Part shown: positions 17,546-26,053 of the stretch, piece after piece
Numbering within the stretch: position 1 is the stretch's first letter
How the letters are laid out: each line of letters starts with the position of its first letter
Assembly (NCBI GenBank): GCA_017994125.1
Contig: JAGOLJ010000001.1
Span: 1-55,683, forward strand
DNA: 55,683 nucleotides
Origin: Candidatus Altimarinota bacterium
Lineage (GTDB): Bacteria > Patescibacteriota > Gracilibacteria > UBA1369
Direction: 5' to 3'
Made by a program: the position numbers and the translations under genes
Notes under the pieces: generated by a model
Database searches by the model: none
What the model was told of the DNA's origin: nothing
What the model saw: only the letters and a program-made list of their open reading frames with translations

Positions 17546-17580
17546 AAGATGGAAAGGAAAATTCTCTTCGCTATTTTAGC

Positions 17581-18165
17581 CTATTTTTCCAGTGAAGGCC
17601 AAATTTTCTTTAATTTTCCCAGAAGATCCCTTTTATTCCCGGCATTACTGATTACAAAATCAACTTTTTCCGGTTTCTTCTGCAATTTTAAAACTTTTTC
17701 CAAGACCCCGGCATCATATTTCCTTTCTTTATTAATTCGCTTCATCAATACCTCTTTAGGACAATCAACCCATATAATCTTATCTACAACATCGCGCAAA
17801 AAACCTTTTTCAAAATAAACGGCCTCCAATGCCACGACACCTGATTTGATCATCAAAACTTTTCTCTTTATCTCCTGTACTACCATCGGGTGAATTAAGT
17901 TATTTAAAATTCTCAGCTTGTTTTTATCCGAAAAAACTTCTCTAGCCAATTTTTTCCTGTTTAAATCGCCATTTTTTAAAAGATACTCAACTCCGAAAAA
18001 ACTTTTTATTTTCTCATAACCGGCATTCTCCCTCATATATAGAAAATCAACAATGTCATCAGCATTTATAAAATAGCCACCACTCTTCTCTATAAATTTC
18101 CCCAGGGTACTTTTCCCCGATCCAATAAAACCAGCGATTCCGATTATTAGAAGTTTTTTCATCAT
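17581..18165 (-). CDS. coaE: Dephospho-CoA kinase
   Basis: Last step of coenzyme A synthesis: phosphorylates the 3'-OH of dephospho-CoA. The P-loop GFIGSGKS lies at 12-19. INADDIVD matches the family's D-x-D acceptor site, followed by LNRKKLAREVFSDKNKLRILNNLIHPMV, the CoaE signature. At 194 aa it is of family length. Its start overlaps the previous gene by 4 nt (ATGA). An AGGA within that gene lies at a suitable distance and could serve as a weak ribosome-binding site. Confidence 0.9.
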   Translation of the reverse strand: MMKKLLIIGIAGFIGSGKSTLGKFIEKSGGYFINADDIVDFLYMRENAGYEKIKSFFGVEYLLKNGDLNRKKLAREVFSDKNKLRILNNLIHPMVVQEIKRKVLMIKSGVVALEAVYFEKGFLRDVVDKIIWVDCPKEVLMKRINKERKYDAGVLEKVLKLQKKPEKVDFVISNAGNKRDLLGKLKKIWPSLEK

Positions 18166-18563
18166 CCTAACAGTCCAAGATCTTTGAACGCCATTTTAAA
18201 AGCCTGTCTGGCACGGACAAAATCACCTCTTCCACACTTAAAATCAAGTTCATGCGCAATCCTGTTTCTCAATTTATGAGCAAACCAGACCTCATCAATT
18301 TTACTAAATACACCTTTTCTCTTCTTTAAAATATCTCCCATTGTTTCGTTACCAAAACGTTTTTTTAAATAAACATGTAATAATTTATCCATTTCTAAAA
18401 CCATCTCCTTCTCCGCCATGGTCTCAATCTGCCCGTATTTATTCATGAAATATTTTCTCTCAACTTCACTGAACCCTTTTCTTTTTCTTAAAATTATCCA
18501 TATCAAAATAACTATATCAAAAACCACAAAAGCCAACACTAAAGCCCATATTAAATCTGACAT
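18162..18563 (-). CDS. Small single-pass membrane protein
   Basis: 133 aa with one N-terminal membrane helix (about residues 3-25, rich in Ile/Val/Trp) followed by a basic stop-transfer (RKRKG) and a soluble helical domain. Two basic/acidic segments near FMNKYGQIETMAEKEMVLEMDKLL and LRNRIAHELDFKCGRGDF are visible; the second loosely recalls HEPN-type R-x4-6-H motifs (RNRIAHE). I cannot assign a family or function. It is translationally coupled to coaE by ATGA and follows the PH-domain gene by 8 nt. Confidence 0.6.
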   Translation of the reverse strand: MSDLIWALVLAFVVFDIVILIWIILRKRKGFSEVERKYFMNKYGQIETMAEKEMVLEMDKLLHVYLKKRFGNETMGDILKKRKGVFSKIDEVWFAHKLRNRIAHELDFKCGRGDFVRARQAFKMAFKDLGLLG

Positions 18564-18571
18564 CCCTTTAA

Positions 18572-19165
18572 TTAATTATTAGAAATATTATCATTCCCGC
18601 TATTCGCCACATGGTGCTTTATCAGATTCGCCAATATCTCTTTCAACGCATTAGCATCAGTCATATTCTGGTTAGTAAAAACCTTTTCCTGATGAGTCAT
18701 AATAGCCCTTTCAATTTTTGACGGAGACATCGCATCTTTCAAGATTATCGGGGCCCTTCCACTGTTACTTTTAACCGCAACATTTCCAAAATCAAATACA
18801 GTCCTCATAAACCCGTTTATTTCACAGGAAACACCTTCAATCATGCTGTATTCAAGTCTCATTGAACTCCGCTTAAAAAAGCCCGCCCAACTCACATCAA
18901 CAATACTCACATTAGTGAGCAAAATGGCATCATGATACCAGGTTGAAACATAATAAAACAGCCGCACCATACTTATAAACAGCCATAACACAAAAAATAA
19001 AATAAAATTCGGAAAAAGGACATACAGGAAAATCGGCAACGCATAGCCAAAAAACACTAAAGAAAGCAGACCCGGCACCATCACCATGGGATGTTTATGG
19101 AAAACCCTTAAAATTACTTCTTCCGGTTCAAGATATTGCGCAAATGCATAACTTGCTAATTTCAT
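18572..19165 (-). CDS. PH-domain (bPH/YdbS-like) membrane protein
   Basis: An N-terminal YLEPEEVILRVFHKHPMVM segment is followed by two membrane helices (about 33-80) and a bacterial PH-like domain (about 80-165) with YHDAILLTNVSIVDVSW and the RLEYSMIEGVSCEINGFMRTVFDFGNVAV core. This arrangement is typical of DUF304/bPH2 membrane proteins. Their biochemical role is poorly known; some are thought to respond to membrane state. It is the first gene of a five-gene operon that includes coaE and gatB, and is divergent from signal peptidase I. Confidence 0.7.
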   Translation of the reverse strand: MKLASYAFAQYLEPEEVILRVFHKHPMVMVPGLLSLVFFGYALPIFLYVLFPNFILFFVLWLFISMVRLFYYVSTWYHDAILLTNVSIVDVSWAGFFKRSSMRLEYSMIEGVSCEINGFMRTVFDFGNVAVKSNSGRAPIILKDAMSPSKIERAIMTHQEKVFTNQNMTDANALKEILANLIKHHVANSGNDNISNN

Positions 19166-19213
19166 ACTCCCAAAATAGTTTACACAGAACGATGGTACTA
19201 TATTGAGTTTCCC

Positions 19214-19242
19214 TTGTAAATAGACGTAAAAAAGGGTAAATT
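19214..19242 (+). promoter_or_regulatory. Putative promoter of lepB
   Basis: TTGTAA (19214-19219), 17-nt spacer, TAAATT (19237-19242). The start codon at 19265 lies 22 nt after the -10 box. Imperfect complementarity (CCCTT with AAGGG) overlaps the spacer. Confidence 0.35.
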
Positions 19243-19264
19243 TCTCCTGCTTTTTTCATGAAAA

Positions 19265-20077
19265 ATGGAAATTATTGAAACTCAAAATCAGCAGGGCGAA
19301 AGCCAACACTCCCAAAACGTTAAAATCGGCACTCCTAACAAAAGACGCTGGGGAAAATGGATCGCCCTTAAACTTTTAAAATTTTTTGCTAAAGATGATC
19401 TGAATCTTTCGGAAAATGATAAAATCCCGGCGACTTTTTGGCTGGATATTATTTTAAACATAGTCATCATTGTTGCCCTCGTCCTCTTCATAAGGGCCTT
19501 TGTTATCTCTCCTTTCCAGGTTTACGGCCCCTCAATGTGCGACACTCTAAATAACATTGATAACACCTGCATTAAAGGATACGGAGAGTACATCATTATC
19601 AATAAATTCGGCTATCAGAACCTTCTTGGTTGGCAAATCGGCTCCCCCCAGCGTGGAGATATTATTGTTTTCCATCCGCCCAAAAAAGATAACGAGTTCT
19701 TCATAAAAAGGATTATTGGTTTGCCAGGTGAAACAGTTAAACTTCAAAATGGTGAAGTCTACATATACAATAGCGACTACCCCGAGGGTTTCAAACTTCA
19801 GGAAGGCTACCTGAACGCCCAAAACGCAGGGAACACCCATCCTTACACCTCCAGCCTTACAACCTTTGAAGTCCCCTCCGGCCACTATTTTGTAATGGGA
19901 GATAACCGCCTCTTCAGTTCCGATTCCAGACACTGCTTCAAAGAAGGCGCTGGCGACAACCAGTGTGGCGTAGACCCCCTGGCCCCCTTCTTGCCACGTG
20001 AAAACATCGAAGGAAAAGCCTGGATAGTCCTCTGGCCACTCCAGAAAATAGCTATTTTAGCTGGAGCTAAATACTAA
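19265..20077 (+). CDS. lepB: Signal peptidase I
   Basis: Membrane serine protease that removes signal peptides from secreted proteins. A soluble N-terminal tail (about 1-57) leads to one membrane helix (about 60-80). The catalytic Ser90 sits in YGPSM and Lys148 in FFIKRIIGLPGE. The GHYFVMGDNR box and a SSDSRH motif follow. At 270 aa it is typical of single-spanning SPases. An insertion rich in Asn, Cys and Gly lies between the Ser motif and the RGDIIVF strand. Transcribed divergently from the PH-domain operon. Confidence 0.94.
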   Translation: MEIIETQNQQGESQHSQNVKIGTPNKRRWGKWIALKLLKFFAKDDLNLSENDKIPATFWLDIILNIVIIVALVLFIRAFVISPFQVYGPSMCDTLNNIDNTCIKGYGEYIIINKFGYQNLLGWQIGSPQRGDIIVFHPPKKDNEFFIKRIIGLPGETVKLQNGEVYIYNSDYPEGFKLQEGYLNAQNAGNTHPYTSSLTTFEVPSGHYFVMGDNRLFSSDSRHCFKEGAGDNQCGVDPLAPFLPRENIEGKAWIVLWPLQKIAILAGAKY

Positions 20078-20169
20078 CCCCCATCCATAATTGATTTTGT
20101 GTAATTAAACTACACCTGCAGGATTAGAAATACAGGTAACTATTTTAATAAATAACATTAATTTAAACC

Positions 20170-20196
20170 TTGACAAGGAGCCGTTTCTTTTATAAT
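20170..20196 (+). promoter_or_regulatory. Strong promoter of the lipoprotein gene
   Basis: Perfect TTGACA (20170-20175) and perfect TATAAT (20191-20196), with a 15-nt spacer that is shorter than the optimum of 17. Predicted start near 20203, giving a leader of about 40 nt without a Shine-Dalgarno sequence. Confidence 0.65.
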
Positions 20197-20243
20197 ATCC
20201 TCTCCAATTTATAAATAAATTACCACTTTAAACCACATAACAT

Positions 20244-21131
20244 ATGGAAAACCAAGAATTAAGCCTTTCTGAGAAGGTAAAAAGCCCAGAAAGAAAATTC
20301 GATTCAAGCCTCTCTGTAGGCAGATTGGCAACACTTGCTGCAATTGTTACAGCATTATCATCCTGCGGACCAAGGACAGTTGTCTCTAACGGTTCCGACG
20401 CTGCTTCGGACTCTAATTCAGCCGAAACTGCAGCTGACAGCGGAACTCCTGTAACTCAGGGTAGCGAAAAAAATTCAAAACCATGGAGCGAATACAATAA
20501 AGAGCAAATGGAGCATTGTAGTTCAATCCCTGGAAAAAATAATCAGGTTGGAAGCATTTACCCATTTGGACTGGTTACAGGATCACGCTATACAGCCGTA
20601 GACCTGTGTAACCCTTCCGGCGCCGTTGAGGTTCCAGTAGCCAAAGTTGCAAAAGAAAAGGATGGATTCAACCACCTTTACATTTCTACACCAAACGGTG
20701 GAGATAACATGTGTTATGACCTTAAAGATGGCACCAAATCCCAAGACCCATCTATTAAGAACAGAACCATTGCCGACTCAAACTTCCAGTCCGATAAATT
20801 GGCTTATCGCTCAACTTACGGCGGAGAAGTACATGTTGATGGTGATAAAGCCTACTGGGTTGATGGTCGCTTAACCCCCTGCCCAGACAGCGCTCCTGAA
20901 GCCAATAAAAATCCTGGAAAAACTCCACGATCATTTAACACAGGCTCCGACAAAAACGCCGACAGAGCTGAAAAAGCTGCCGACAGAGCCGAAGCCGCTG
21001 AAAAGCAAGCTTCACGCTTTGCCGAAGAAGCAAAACGCAACGCCGCTTTGGCCAATGACGCCCGCGAAGCCGCTGAAAAAGCCATCCAGAGAAACTATGC
21101 CAACACCATTCCGGATGCTGGCACAAGATAA
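20244..21131 (+). CDS. Putative lipoprotein with Ala-rich helical C-terminus
   Basis: 295 aa with a lipobox-like ALSSC ending at Cys41. The hydrophobic core is preceded by an unusually long hydrophilic stretch of about 26 residues. After Cys41 comes a Ser/Asp/Ala-rich linker (42-80), then a globular part (about 85-215) with Cys residues in EHCSS, DLCNPSG, DNMCYD and LTPCPD that could form disulfides. The last ~60 residues are an Ala/Glu/Arg-rich helix with repeats such as ADRAEKAADRAEAAEKQ, resembling trimeric or Lpp-like coiled coils. It has its own strong promoter and terminator, so it is a single, probably well-expressed gene. Family not recognised. Confidence 0.75.
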   Translation: MENQELSLSEKVKSPERKFDSSLSVGRLATLAAIVTALSSCGPRTVVSNGSDAASDSNSAETAADSGTPVTQGSEKNSKPWSEYNKEQMEHCSSIPGKNNQVGSIYPFGLVTGSRYTAVDLCNPSGAVEVPVAKVAKEKDGFNHLYISTPNGGDNMCYDLKDGTKSQDPSIKNRTIADSNFQSDKLAYRSTYGGEVHVDGDKAYWVDGRLTPCPDSAPEANKNPGKTPRSFNTGSDKNADRAEKAADRAEAAEKQASRFAEEAKRNAALANDAREAAEKAIQRNYANTIPDAGTR

Positions 21132-21166
21132 TCGGAAAGTTTAAGCGAAAAACTTGAAATAAGACC

Positions 21167-21196
21167 TTAAAAGCCCCGTAAACCCGGGGCTTTTAA
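21167..21196 (+). terminator. Rho-independent terminator (bidirectional)
   Basis: A perfect 12-bp stem, TTAAAAGCCCCG (21167-21178) with CGGGGCTTTTAA (21185-21196), and a 6-nt loop. A-tract and T-tract on either side let it serve both the lipoprotein gene (+) and the convergent membrane protein gene ending at 21221 (-). Confidence 0.9.
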
Positions 21197-21220
21197 TATG
21201 TTTTGATCTCAAAAAAGACA

Positions 21221-21598
21221 TTAAGCACCTTGTCTAGCCAAAAAATACAACTCTACCAGCGTCACCGACCCTATAAAAAGTAACCCCAGCCACCACGTTA
21301 AAATTCCCAGTAATTGGAAAGTTAGGCAGCCAAGGGCAATCACGCTCAAAAGAACTGCCTGACGCAGTGAAACATTTATATGATCATAATAAACCTCATT
21401 TCTATTAAACCAAAGCCTCAAATAATACCCGGTCAGCGTAAAAGTGGAAGTAAGCGCAAAGAACAGGCTTATGTAAAAAAGCCCTAAAGCTAACCCCGTT
21501 GATTCTTTGGGATCCAGCTTAAACAGCACCACAAGCCACGCCATCCAGCTAACCACCCCCGCCGAAGCTATAACCGCCAAATATTTATTATGGGACAT
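21221..21598 (-). CDS. Small four-helix membrane protein
   Basis: 125 aa with four hydrophobic segments (about 7-27, 37-60, 80-100, 102-120) and a short polar loop (LWFNRNEVYYDHINVS) in the middle. No motif that I recognise. It is the last gene of a likely operon with the 321-aa membrane protein (19 nt gap) and nrnA, and it ends at the bidirectional terminator. Confidence 0.6.
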   Translation of the reverse strand: MSHNKYLAVIASAGVVSWMAWLVVLFKLDPKESTGLALGLFYISLFFALTSTFTLTGYYLRLWFNRNEVYYDHINVSLRQAVLLSVIALGCLTFQLLGILTWWLGLLFIGSVTLVELYFLARQGA

Positions 21599-21617
21599 AT
21601 TCCTTTAAAATTCTCTT

Positions 21618-22583
21618 TTAATAATATCGTTGATTCTTTTTCAAAAACAACTGAACGATTATCAGCAAAGCTCCAAATCCAATGAATATCAGTGCCAATT
21701 TCTGCGCTTCAGCACTAAAAAATCCGACTATTGTATTCATAAAGATTAAAGCATCTGCATTTTGTTCTTTCAGTTCAAGCTGCGTCAGCACTAACTTAGG
21801 CAGACCTTCCAGGCCAAAACTTAAAATGTACCCAATCAACCCTGCTGCAAAAAATGCAATTCCTTCATAAAGCATAATCAAACTAAAGGGCCTGTAAACA
21901 AGCAAAGCTATTACACCAAGAATTACAAGCAAAAGACCATACAGCCAATTTTTCAGCATTCCAACACTCCTTATTATGTCTCCGGGTGTAATATTTGTAC
22001 CACTTTTGGCAGAATTAAGATCAAACTGCATCTGTTCCGGAATAGTAGAATAGATCGACTTTTCAAACTGTTCAGTAAAAGGTTTTGAAATTATCTGATA
22101 ATCAGTATTGGACAGAATGCACGTTGGTAAGCCATTTAAATCCTGCGCCGGAGACTCCCCTTCTTTACACTCCTTGATATTCTGGAAAATATTAAAAGCC
22201 AGATTATTCGCTAATGTCAGCAGGCTCTCCCTGAATATTTTAAGGGAAATCACCAGTGGTTCTCCGGGACTTTGCTTGACTTTCTCAACCTCTTTCCCCA
22301 AATCTCCCAACATCTTTTTAAATATATCCTTTGAAAAGACATTCGAAATCTCTCTTTTTAAATCACTTTCCGTAAAATTCTTGCTGATAAACTCATCGCT
22401 CCGGTAGATCATTTTAGCTGACTGATCGATCACGAATTCATATCCGCTCTCACTCAGGTTGTCAGTATAAAAAGCTGCCTTCAAAAAGGTGTTATTAAAG
22501 GCAAAAAACGTAAACGTAACCACCGAAAACAATACAAAAACCAAAACCAGAAACGCAGCCAAACTCCTTCTGAAAATCTCCAT
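21618..22583 (-). CDS. Membrane protein with large extracytoplasmic domain
   Basis: 321 aa. One N-terminal membrane helix (about 8-30), then an extracytoplasmic region of about 180 residues with helical character and two Cys (KECKEGE and PTCILS). The C-terminal third holds three membrane helices (about 212-232, 238-258, 285-310) and a basic end (KKNQRYY). I do not recognise the family. The layout recalls membrane proteins with an external helical sensor or binding domain. It lies 40 nt downstream of nrnA. Confidence 0.6.
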   Translation of the reverse strand: MEIFRRSLAAFLVLVFVLFSVVTFTFFAFNNTFLKAAFYTDNLSESGYEFVIDQSAKMIYRSDEFISKNFTESDLKREISNVFSKDIFKKMLGDLGKEVEKVKQSPGEPLVISLKIFRESLLTLANNLAFNIFQNIKECKEGESPAQDLNGLPTCILSNTDYQIISKPFTEQFEKSIYSTIPEQMQFDLNSAKSGTNITPGDIIRSVGMLKNWLYGLLLVILGVIALLVYRPFSLIMLYEGIAFFAAGLIGYILSFGLEGLPKLVLTQLELKEQNADALIFMNTIVGFFSAEAQKLALIFIGFGALLIIVQLFLKKNQRYY

Positions 22584-22623
22584 AATTATAATTTAGGGCC
22601 GCCTTATTATATACAATCCTAAA

Positions 22624-23637
22624 TTACTTTAAAAGCTTTACAGACTCCAGGTTATTGGCGAAATTTATTTCCTTCTCATCTTTAACCGGCACGATCTTCC
22701 AATGTACCTCTTTCTGAAGTCTTCCCGTCATAGTAAAGCCCGCGGCTTTTTTATGTCCTCCTCCGCCAAACTGGGCAGCCAAAGCCGCCAAATCGACATC
22801 ATCACGCCTCGTCCTGAATGATCCTTTTATATAACCATTTTTATCCTCATTTAAAAGACAAGTATATTTTGACCCCGGCACCGAATTTAGAAAATCCACA
22901 ATTCCCGAAACCTCATCCGGCTGTGCATCACATTCCTCAAAATCTTTCCAGGTAATAACGGAAACAGTAACACCTTCTTCATTCATTCTGGCATTTTCCA
23001 GTACCCTTCCCCATAATTTCAGGGTTGAAATCGGTGAAGACCTGAATAGATTTTTGGATACTGATGAAAATTTTCCACCACATTCCAACAGTTTACCGGC
23101 AATTTCAAAGGTTTCTATAGAAGTATTGGAATGCATAAAGCTTCCTGTATCATTGTAAATTCCGGTCAATAAAGCTGTAGCAATAGCTGGAGAAACAGGC
23201 ATCCCCCACGATCTGAACATCCGATAAAGAATTACGGTGGCCGAAGCAGCTCCTTCATCAACAATATTGCATGTTCCAAAATTATCGTTTGAAGCGTGAT
23301 GGTCGATATTAATAACAGGAACTTCCCCGCTAAAAATCCCCGGATAGATCTCATGATACTTGGTCATATAAGAAGCGCCCGCATCAAGGACAAAAATCAA
23401 ATCGAACTGCTTATAATCAAAAGTCTTTACCGTTTTATTAATCCCGGGTAAAAACATAAAACGTTCCGGAATATCATCAACACAGGCCATTTCGGCCTCT
23501 TTTCCAAGATGTTTTAAAGCCAGCACCATTGCCAGGGCTGCCCCTAAAGTATCTCCATCCGGCCTTTTGTGGGATATGCAGAGGACTTTATTGGCTTTTT
23601 CCACCATCCTGCCTGCTTGTAAGTATCTGTCTTCCAT
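22624..23637 (-). CDS. nrnA: DHH-family phosphoesterase (NrnA-like nanoRNase/pAp phosphatase)
   Basis: In this family the enzyme degrades oligoribonucleotides of 2-5 nt to mononucleotides and/or dephosphorylates 3'-phosphoadenosine 5'-phosphate; some members cleave linear c-di-nucleotide products. The DHH domain carries HKRPDGD at 23-29, DAGAS near 85, and the signature NIDHH with DHH at 112-114. The DHHA1 domain carries GGGGHKKAAGF near residue 300. At 337 aa it is full length and there is no membrane or PAS domain, which separates it from GdpP. It starts the small operon that continues with two membrane proteins, and is divergent from fmt. Confidence 0.88.
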   Translation of the reverse strand: MEDRYLQAGRMVEKANKVLCISHKRPDGDTLGAALAMVLALKHLGKEAEMACVDDIPERFMFLPGINKTVKTFDYKQFDLIFVLDAGASYMTKYHEIYPGIFSGEVPVINIDHHASNDNFGTCNIVDEGAASATVILYRMFRSWGMPVSPAIATALLTGIYNDTGSFMHSNTSIETFEIAGKLLECGGKFSSVSKNLFRSSPISTLKLWGRVLENARMNEEGVTVSVITWKDFEECDAQPDEVSGIVDFLNSVPGSKYTCLLNEDKNGYIKGSFRTRRDDVDLAALAAQFGGGGHKKAAGFTMTGRLQKEVHWKIVPVKDEKEINFANNLESVKLLK

Positions 23638-23688
23638 CGTTTATTAGTTGCCTTTTAAGACGGGAAGTTTAATCAATAAAAAAGGTTT

Positions 23689-23716
23689 TTGCAAGTTTAA
23701 ATAGATCATTTAAAAT
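23689..23716 (+). promoter_or_regulatory. Putative promoter of fmt
   Basis: TTGCAA (23689-23694), 16-nt spacer, TAAAAT (23711-23716). The ATG at 23737 lies 20 nt after the -10 box, implying a leader of only about 14 nt. Confidence 0.5.
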
Positions 23717-23736
23717 AGAGCCAATTAACAACCAAT

Positions 23737-24765
23737 ATGACTTTAAAACCAATCACTGTTGTCTTCATGGGAACGCCCGATTTTGCAGTCCCTCCGCTGA
23801 AATCACTACTATCCGATCCCGGATTTAAAATACTGGCAGTCGTCACCCAGCCTGATAAACCCTCCGGACGTAAAATGCTCCTTACCAAACCTCCCGTTAA
23901 AATCACGGCCGAAGAGGCAGGAATACCTGTTTTACAGCCATTAAAGGTCAAAAACAACCCTGAATTTCTTGAAACCTTCCGGAACCTCAATCCCGACATT
24001 GCCGTCACTGCAGCATATGGCCATATTTTGCCGTCCGAACTCCTAAATATCCCCAAATTCGGCTTTATTAACATCCACGCTTCCCTGCTTCCCGCTTACA
24101 GAGGAGCCTCCCCTATTGAAGAGGCCCTGTTAAAGGGTGACAGCAAAACCGGCATCACTTATATCCAGATGAATGAAAAAATGGATGAAGGCGACATTAT
24201 TAGCATCCATACGCTACCCATTTCTGATACCGACACGAGCATCGAACTTACTGATAAACTAAGCCTGTTGGCCGCAAAAACCATTGCCGGCGTCTTAACA
24301 GCATTAATAAACGGTGAACTTCAACCCAAAGCGCAGGAACACCAGAAGGCCACTTACTGTTCCAAAATCGATAAAAAAGACGGGCTCATCACTCCCCTTC
24401 AGCAGACATCAGAACAGATCTTAAACATGATTCGCGCGTTTACCCCTTGGCCAAGTGCTTATCTAAGCTTTAAAGGCAAAAATATCAAAATCCTTGGCGC
24501 CGAAAAAACAACTCCTCCGCCAAACACTGAACCTTCCCGATTACCAAAAGTGGGAGGAAGTCCGTTGGCAGATCTGGACAACCCATTTTTAACCAGGGAT
24601 GGAAATCTGTACCTTAAGACATCGAATGGCTTAATTAAAATCAATAAACTTCAGCTCGAAGGGAAATCAACGATGCTTGCTCAGGATTTCTTAAGAGGCC
24701 ATGCAAACTTCTTCAACACATCGGAACAAAGTGAAATTAGCAGGAACAAAAGCACAAATCCCTGA
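23737..24765 (+). CDS. fmt: Methionyl-tRNA formyltransferase
   Basis: Formylates initiator Met-tRNA using 10-formyl-THF. The N-terminal fold begins VVFMGTPDFAVPPLKSLL. The formyl-transfer site is INIHASLLPAYRGASPI, with Asn112 and His114, and Asp150 lies in NEKMDEGD. The C-terminal OB-like domain has FTPWPSAYLSF. At 342 aa it is slightly long because of a Pro-rich insertion near 255-275. Its last 85 nt overlap the end of the convergent O-antigen-ligase-like gene. The need for 10-formyl-THF ties in with glyA and the cyclo-ligase at 45.7-47.4 kb. Confidence 0.94.
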   Translation: MTLKPITVVFMGTPDFAVPPLKSLLSDPGFKILAVVTQPDKPSGRKMLLTKPPVKITAEEAGIPVLQPLKVKNNPEFLETFRNLNPDIAVTAAYGHILPSELLNIPKFGFINIHASLLPAYRGASPIEEALLKGDSKTGITYIQMNEKMDEGDIISIHTLPISDTDTSIELTDKLSLLAAKTIAGVLTALINGELQPKAQEHQKATYCSKIDKKDGLITPLQQTSEQILNMIRAFTPWPSAYLSFKGKNIKILGAEKTTPPPNTEPSRLPKVGGSPLADLDNPFLTRDGNLYLKTSNGLIKINKLQLEGKSTMLAQDFLRGHANFFNTSEQSEISRNKSTNP

Positions 24766-26051
24766 TAACTTGTAAAAAAGTAATGATCAAACAGGCCTTC
24801 AAAAACAAATCCACACAAAAGAGCAATCATCAGATAGGTAAAAAACTTATCATTCGAATTACCCCTGATATGCTTCAACAGATAAACCATCCTAAAAAAT
24901 ATATAGGCAAATAGCAGCACAACCAGCGATCCTCCAACTATGCCCGCCTCATTAAAAATCAGCATAAAAACATTATGAACCGGTTGCATCAGCCACGGGA
25001 AAATTTTAACTGATGAATAATGCTGCATCATCACGGTAAAATTACCCATTCCAACTCCCCACGGCTGATCCATCAGCATATTTTTACTTATCTGCAGATA
25101 CTGCACCCGTTCCGATATCGAATCACTGTCATGTAAAAACAAAACCCTCTGCCACAAAAGATCCTTAACATCAAACAGGACTACAAAGAAAATCAGCACA
25201 CATAATATATACAAAAAATACCTGTAGTAATTCTTTTCTTCGCTTAAAGCAATAAATATAATCAGAGCTACCCCAAAAGCCAGAAAAGATGTCCTTGAAA
25301 AAGTCATCAAAAAGCCTGGAACCAAAATAAAAACGCTTAAGGCAAACCAGATAATTTTTTTTCTAAAAACATATAGTGATGTCATTAAAGCCATAAATAT
25401 TCCTGCCGCCAGAATATTAGGATGTAAAAAAGTTCCGTAAGACCTGACTATTTTGTTTCCATTAAAATCTATCTTGGCAACTCCGGGTATATTTTCTCCT
25501 ATGTGAGGCTCTCCAAGCATATATAACCCTACCGAATGCTGCAGGTAATATTGAGCGACCGCCAGCACAGACTGAAACACCATGCTCCCAATAAGCAGTT
25601 TTAAAATCTGCTCACGTGACAGGACTTCATTACTAACCATCAAAAAAAGTAAAAGCATTTCCAGCATTCTGAAAATCTGTAATATCGAAAACCGCGTCCC
25701 GCTAAAAAAAAGGCAATTTAAAAGTGCAATCAAAATTATTGAATTTATCAGCAAAAATATGATTTGATCACCGTAATCTAGCGACAAATCTATCTCCTTG
25801 TTCAAGTAAGCCAATCCCCAGAAGATCAAAGCTAGCAGCAGCAACAGGTCCGCAAAATAGATAAAGAAAGTATCATACACGTTCATATTTCCCGTTAAGA
25901 ACACCGAATCGCCAAATAGGACAGTCCTGATCTGAAATGGGAAAACTAAAATGAACATCCCCAAAAAGATGCGTGCCAAACCAAGGAAAGTAACTGCACC
26001 GAAAACCTTGCCCAAGTCCTTTTCCATCATTAGGTTAAGAAATTTTTTCAT
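24681..26051 (-). CDS. O-antigen ligase/polymerase-like membrane protein
   Basis: 456 aa with about ten to twelve predicted membrane helices and a large periplasmic loop (about 305-345) containing LQISKNMLMDQPWGVGMGNF and HNVFMLIFNEAGIVG. That loop pattern, with GxGxGxF and a following His near HN, is typical of the Wzy/WaaL-like O-antigen ligase family (PF04932), which polymerises or transfers lipid-linked glycans outside the membrane. The substrate cannot be told. It starts 2 nt after the binding-protein gene and belongs to the GT2-SBP-Wzy operon. The 85-nt overlap with fmt is tail to tail. Confidence 0.8.
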   Translation of the reverse strand: MKKFLNLMMEKDLGKVFGAVTFLGLARIFLGMFILVFPFQIRTVLFGDSVFLTGNMNVYDTFFIYFADLLLLLALIFWGLAYLNKEIDLSLDYGDQIIFLLINSIILIALLNCLFFSGTRFSILQIFRMLEMLLLFLMVSNEVLSREQILKLLIGSMVFQSVLAVAQYYLQHSVGLYMLGEPHIGENIPGVAKIDFNGNKIVRSYGTFLHPNILAAGIFMALMTSLYVFRKKIIWFALSVFILVPGFLMTFSRTSFLAFGVALIIFIALSEEKNYYRYFLYILCVLIFFVVLFDVKDLLWQRVLFLHDSDSISERVQYLQISKNMLMDQPWGVGMGNFTVMMQHYSSVKIFPWLMQPVHNVFMLIFNEAGIVGGSLVVLLFAYIFFRMVYLLKHIRGNSNDKFFTYLMIALLCGFVFEGLFDHYFFTSYQGFVLLFLLISLCSDVLKKFAWPLKKS

Positions 26052-26053
26052 CC

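Noticed and set aside
19547-19933. Antisense open frame of 128 codons opposite lepB
   Set aside because: Shadow of signal peptidase I, with no family similarity and no start signal.
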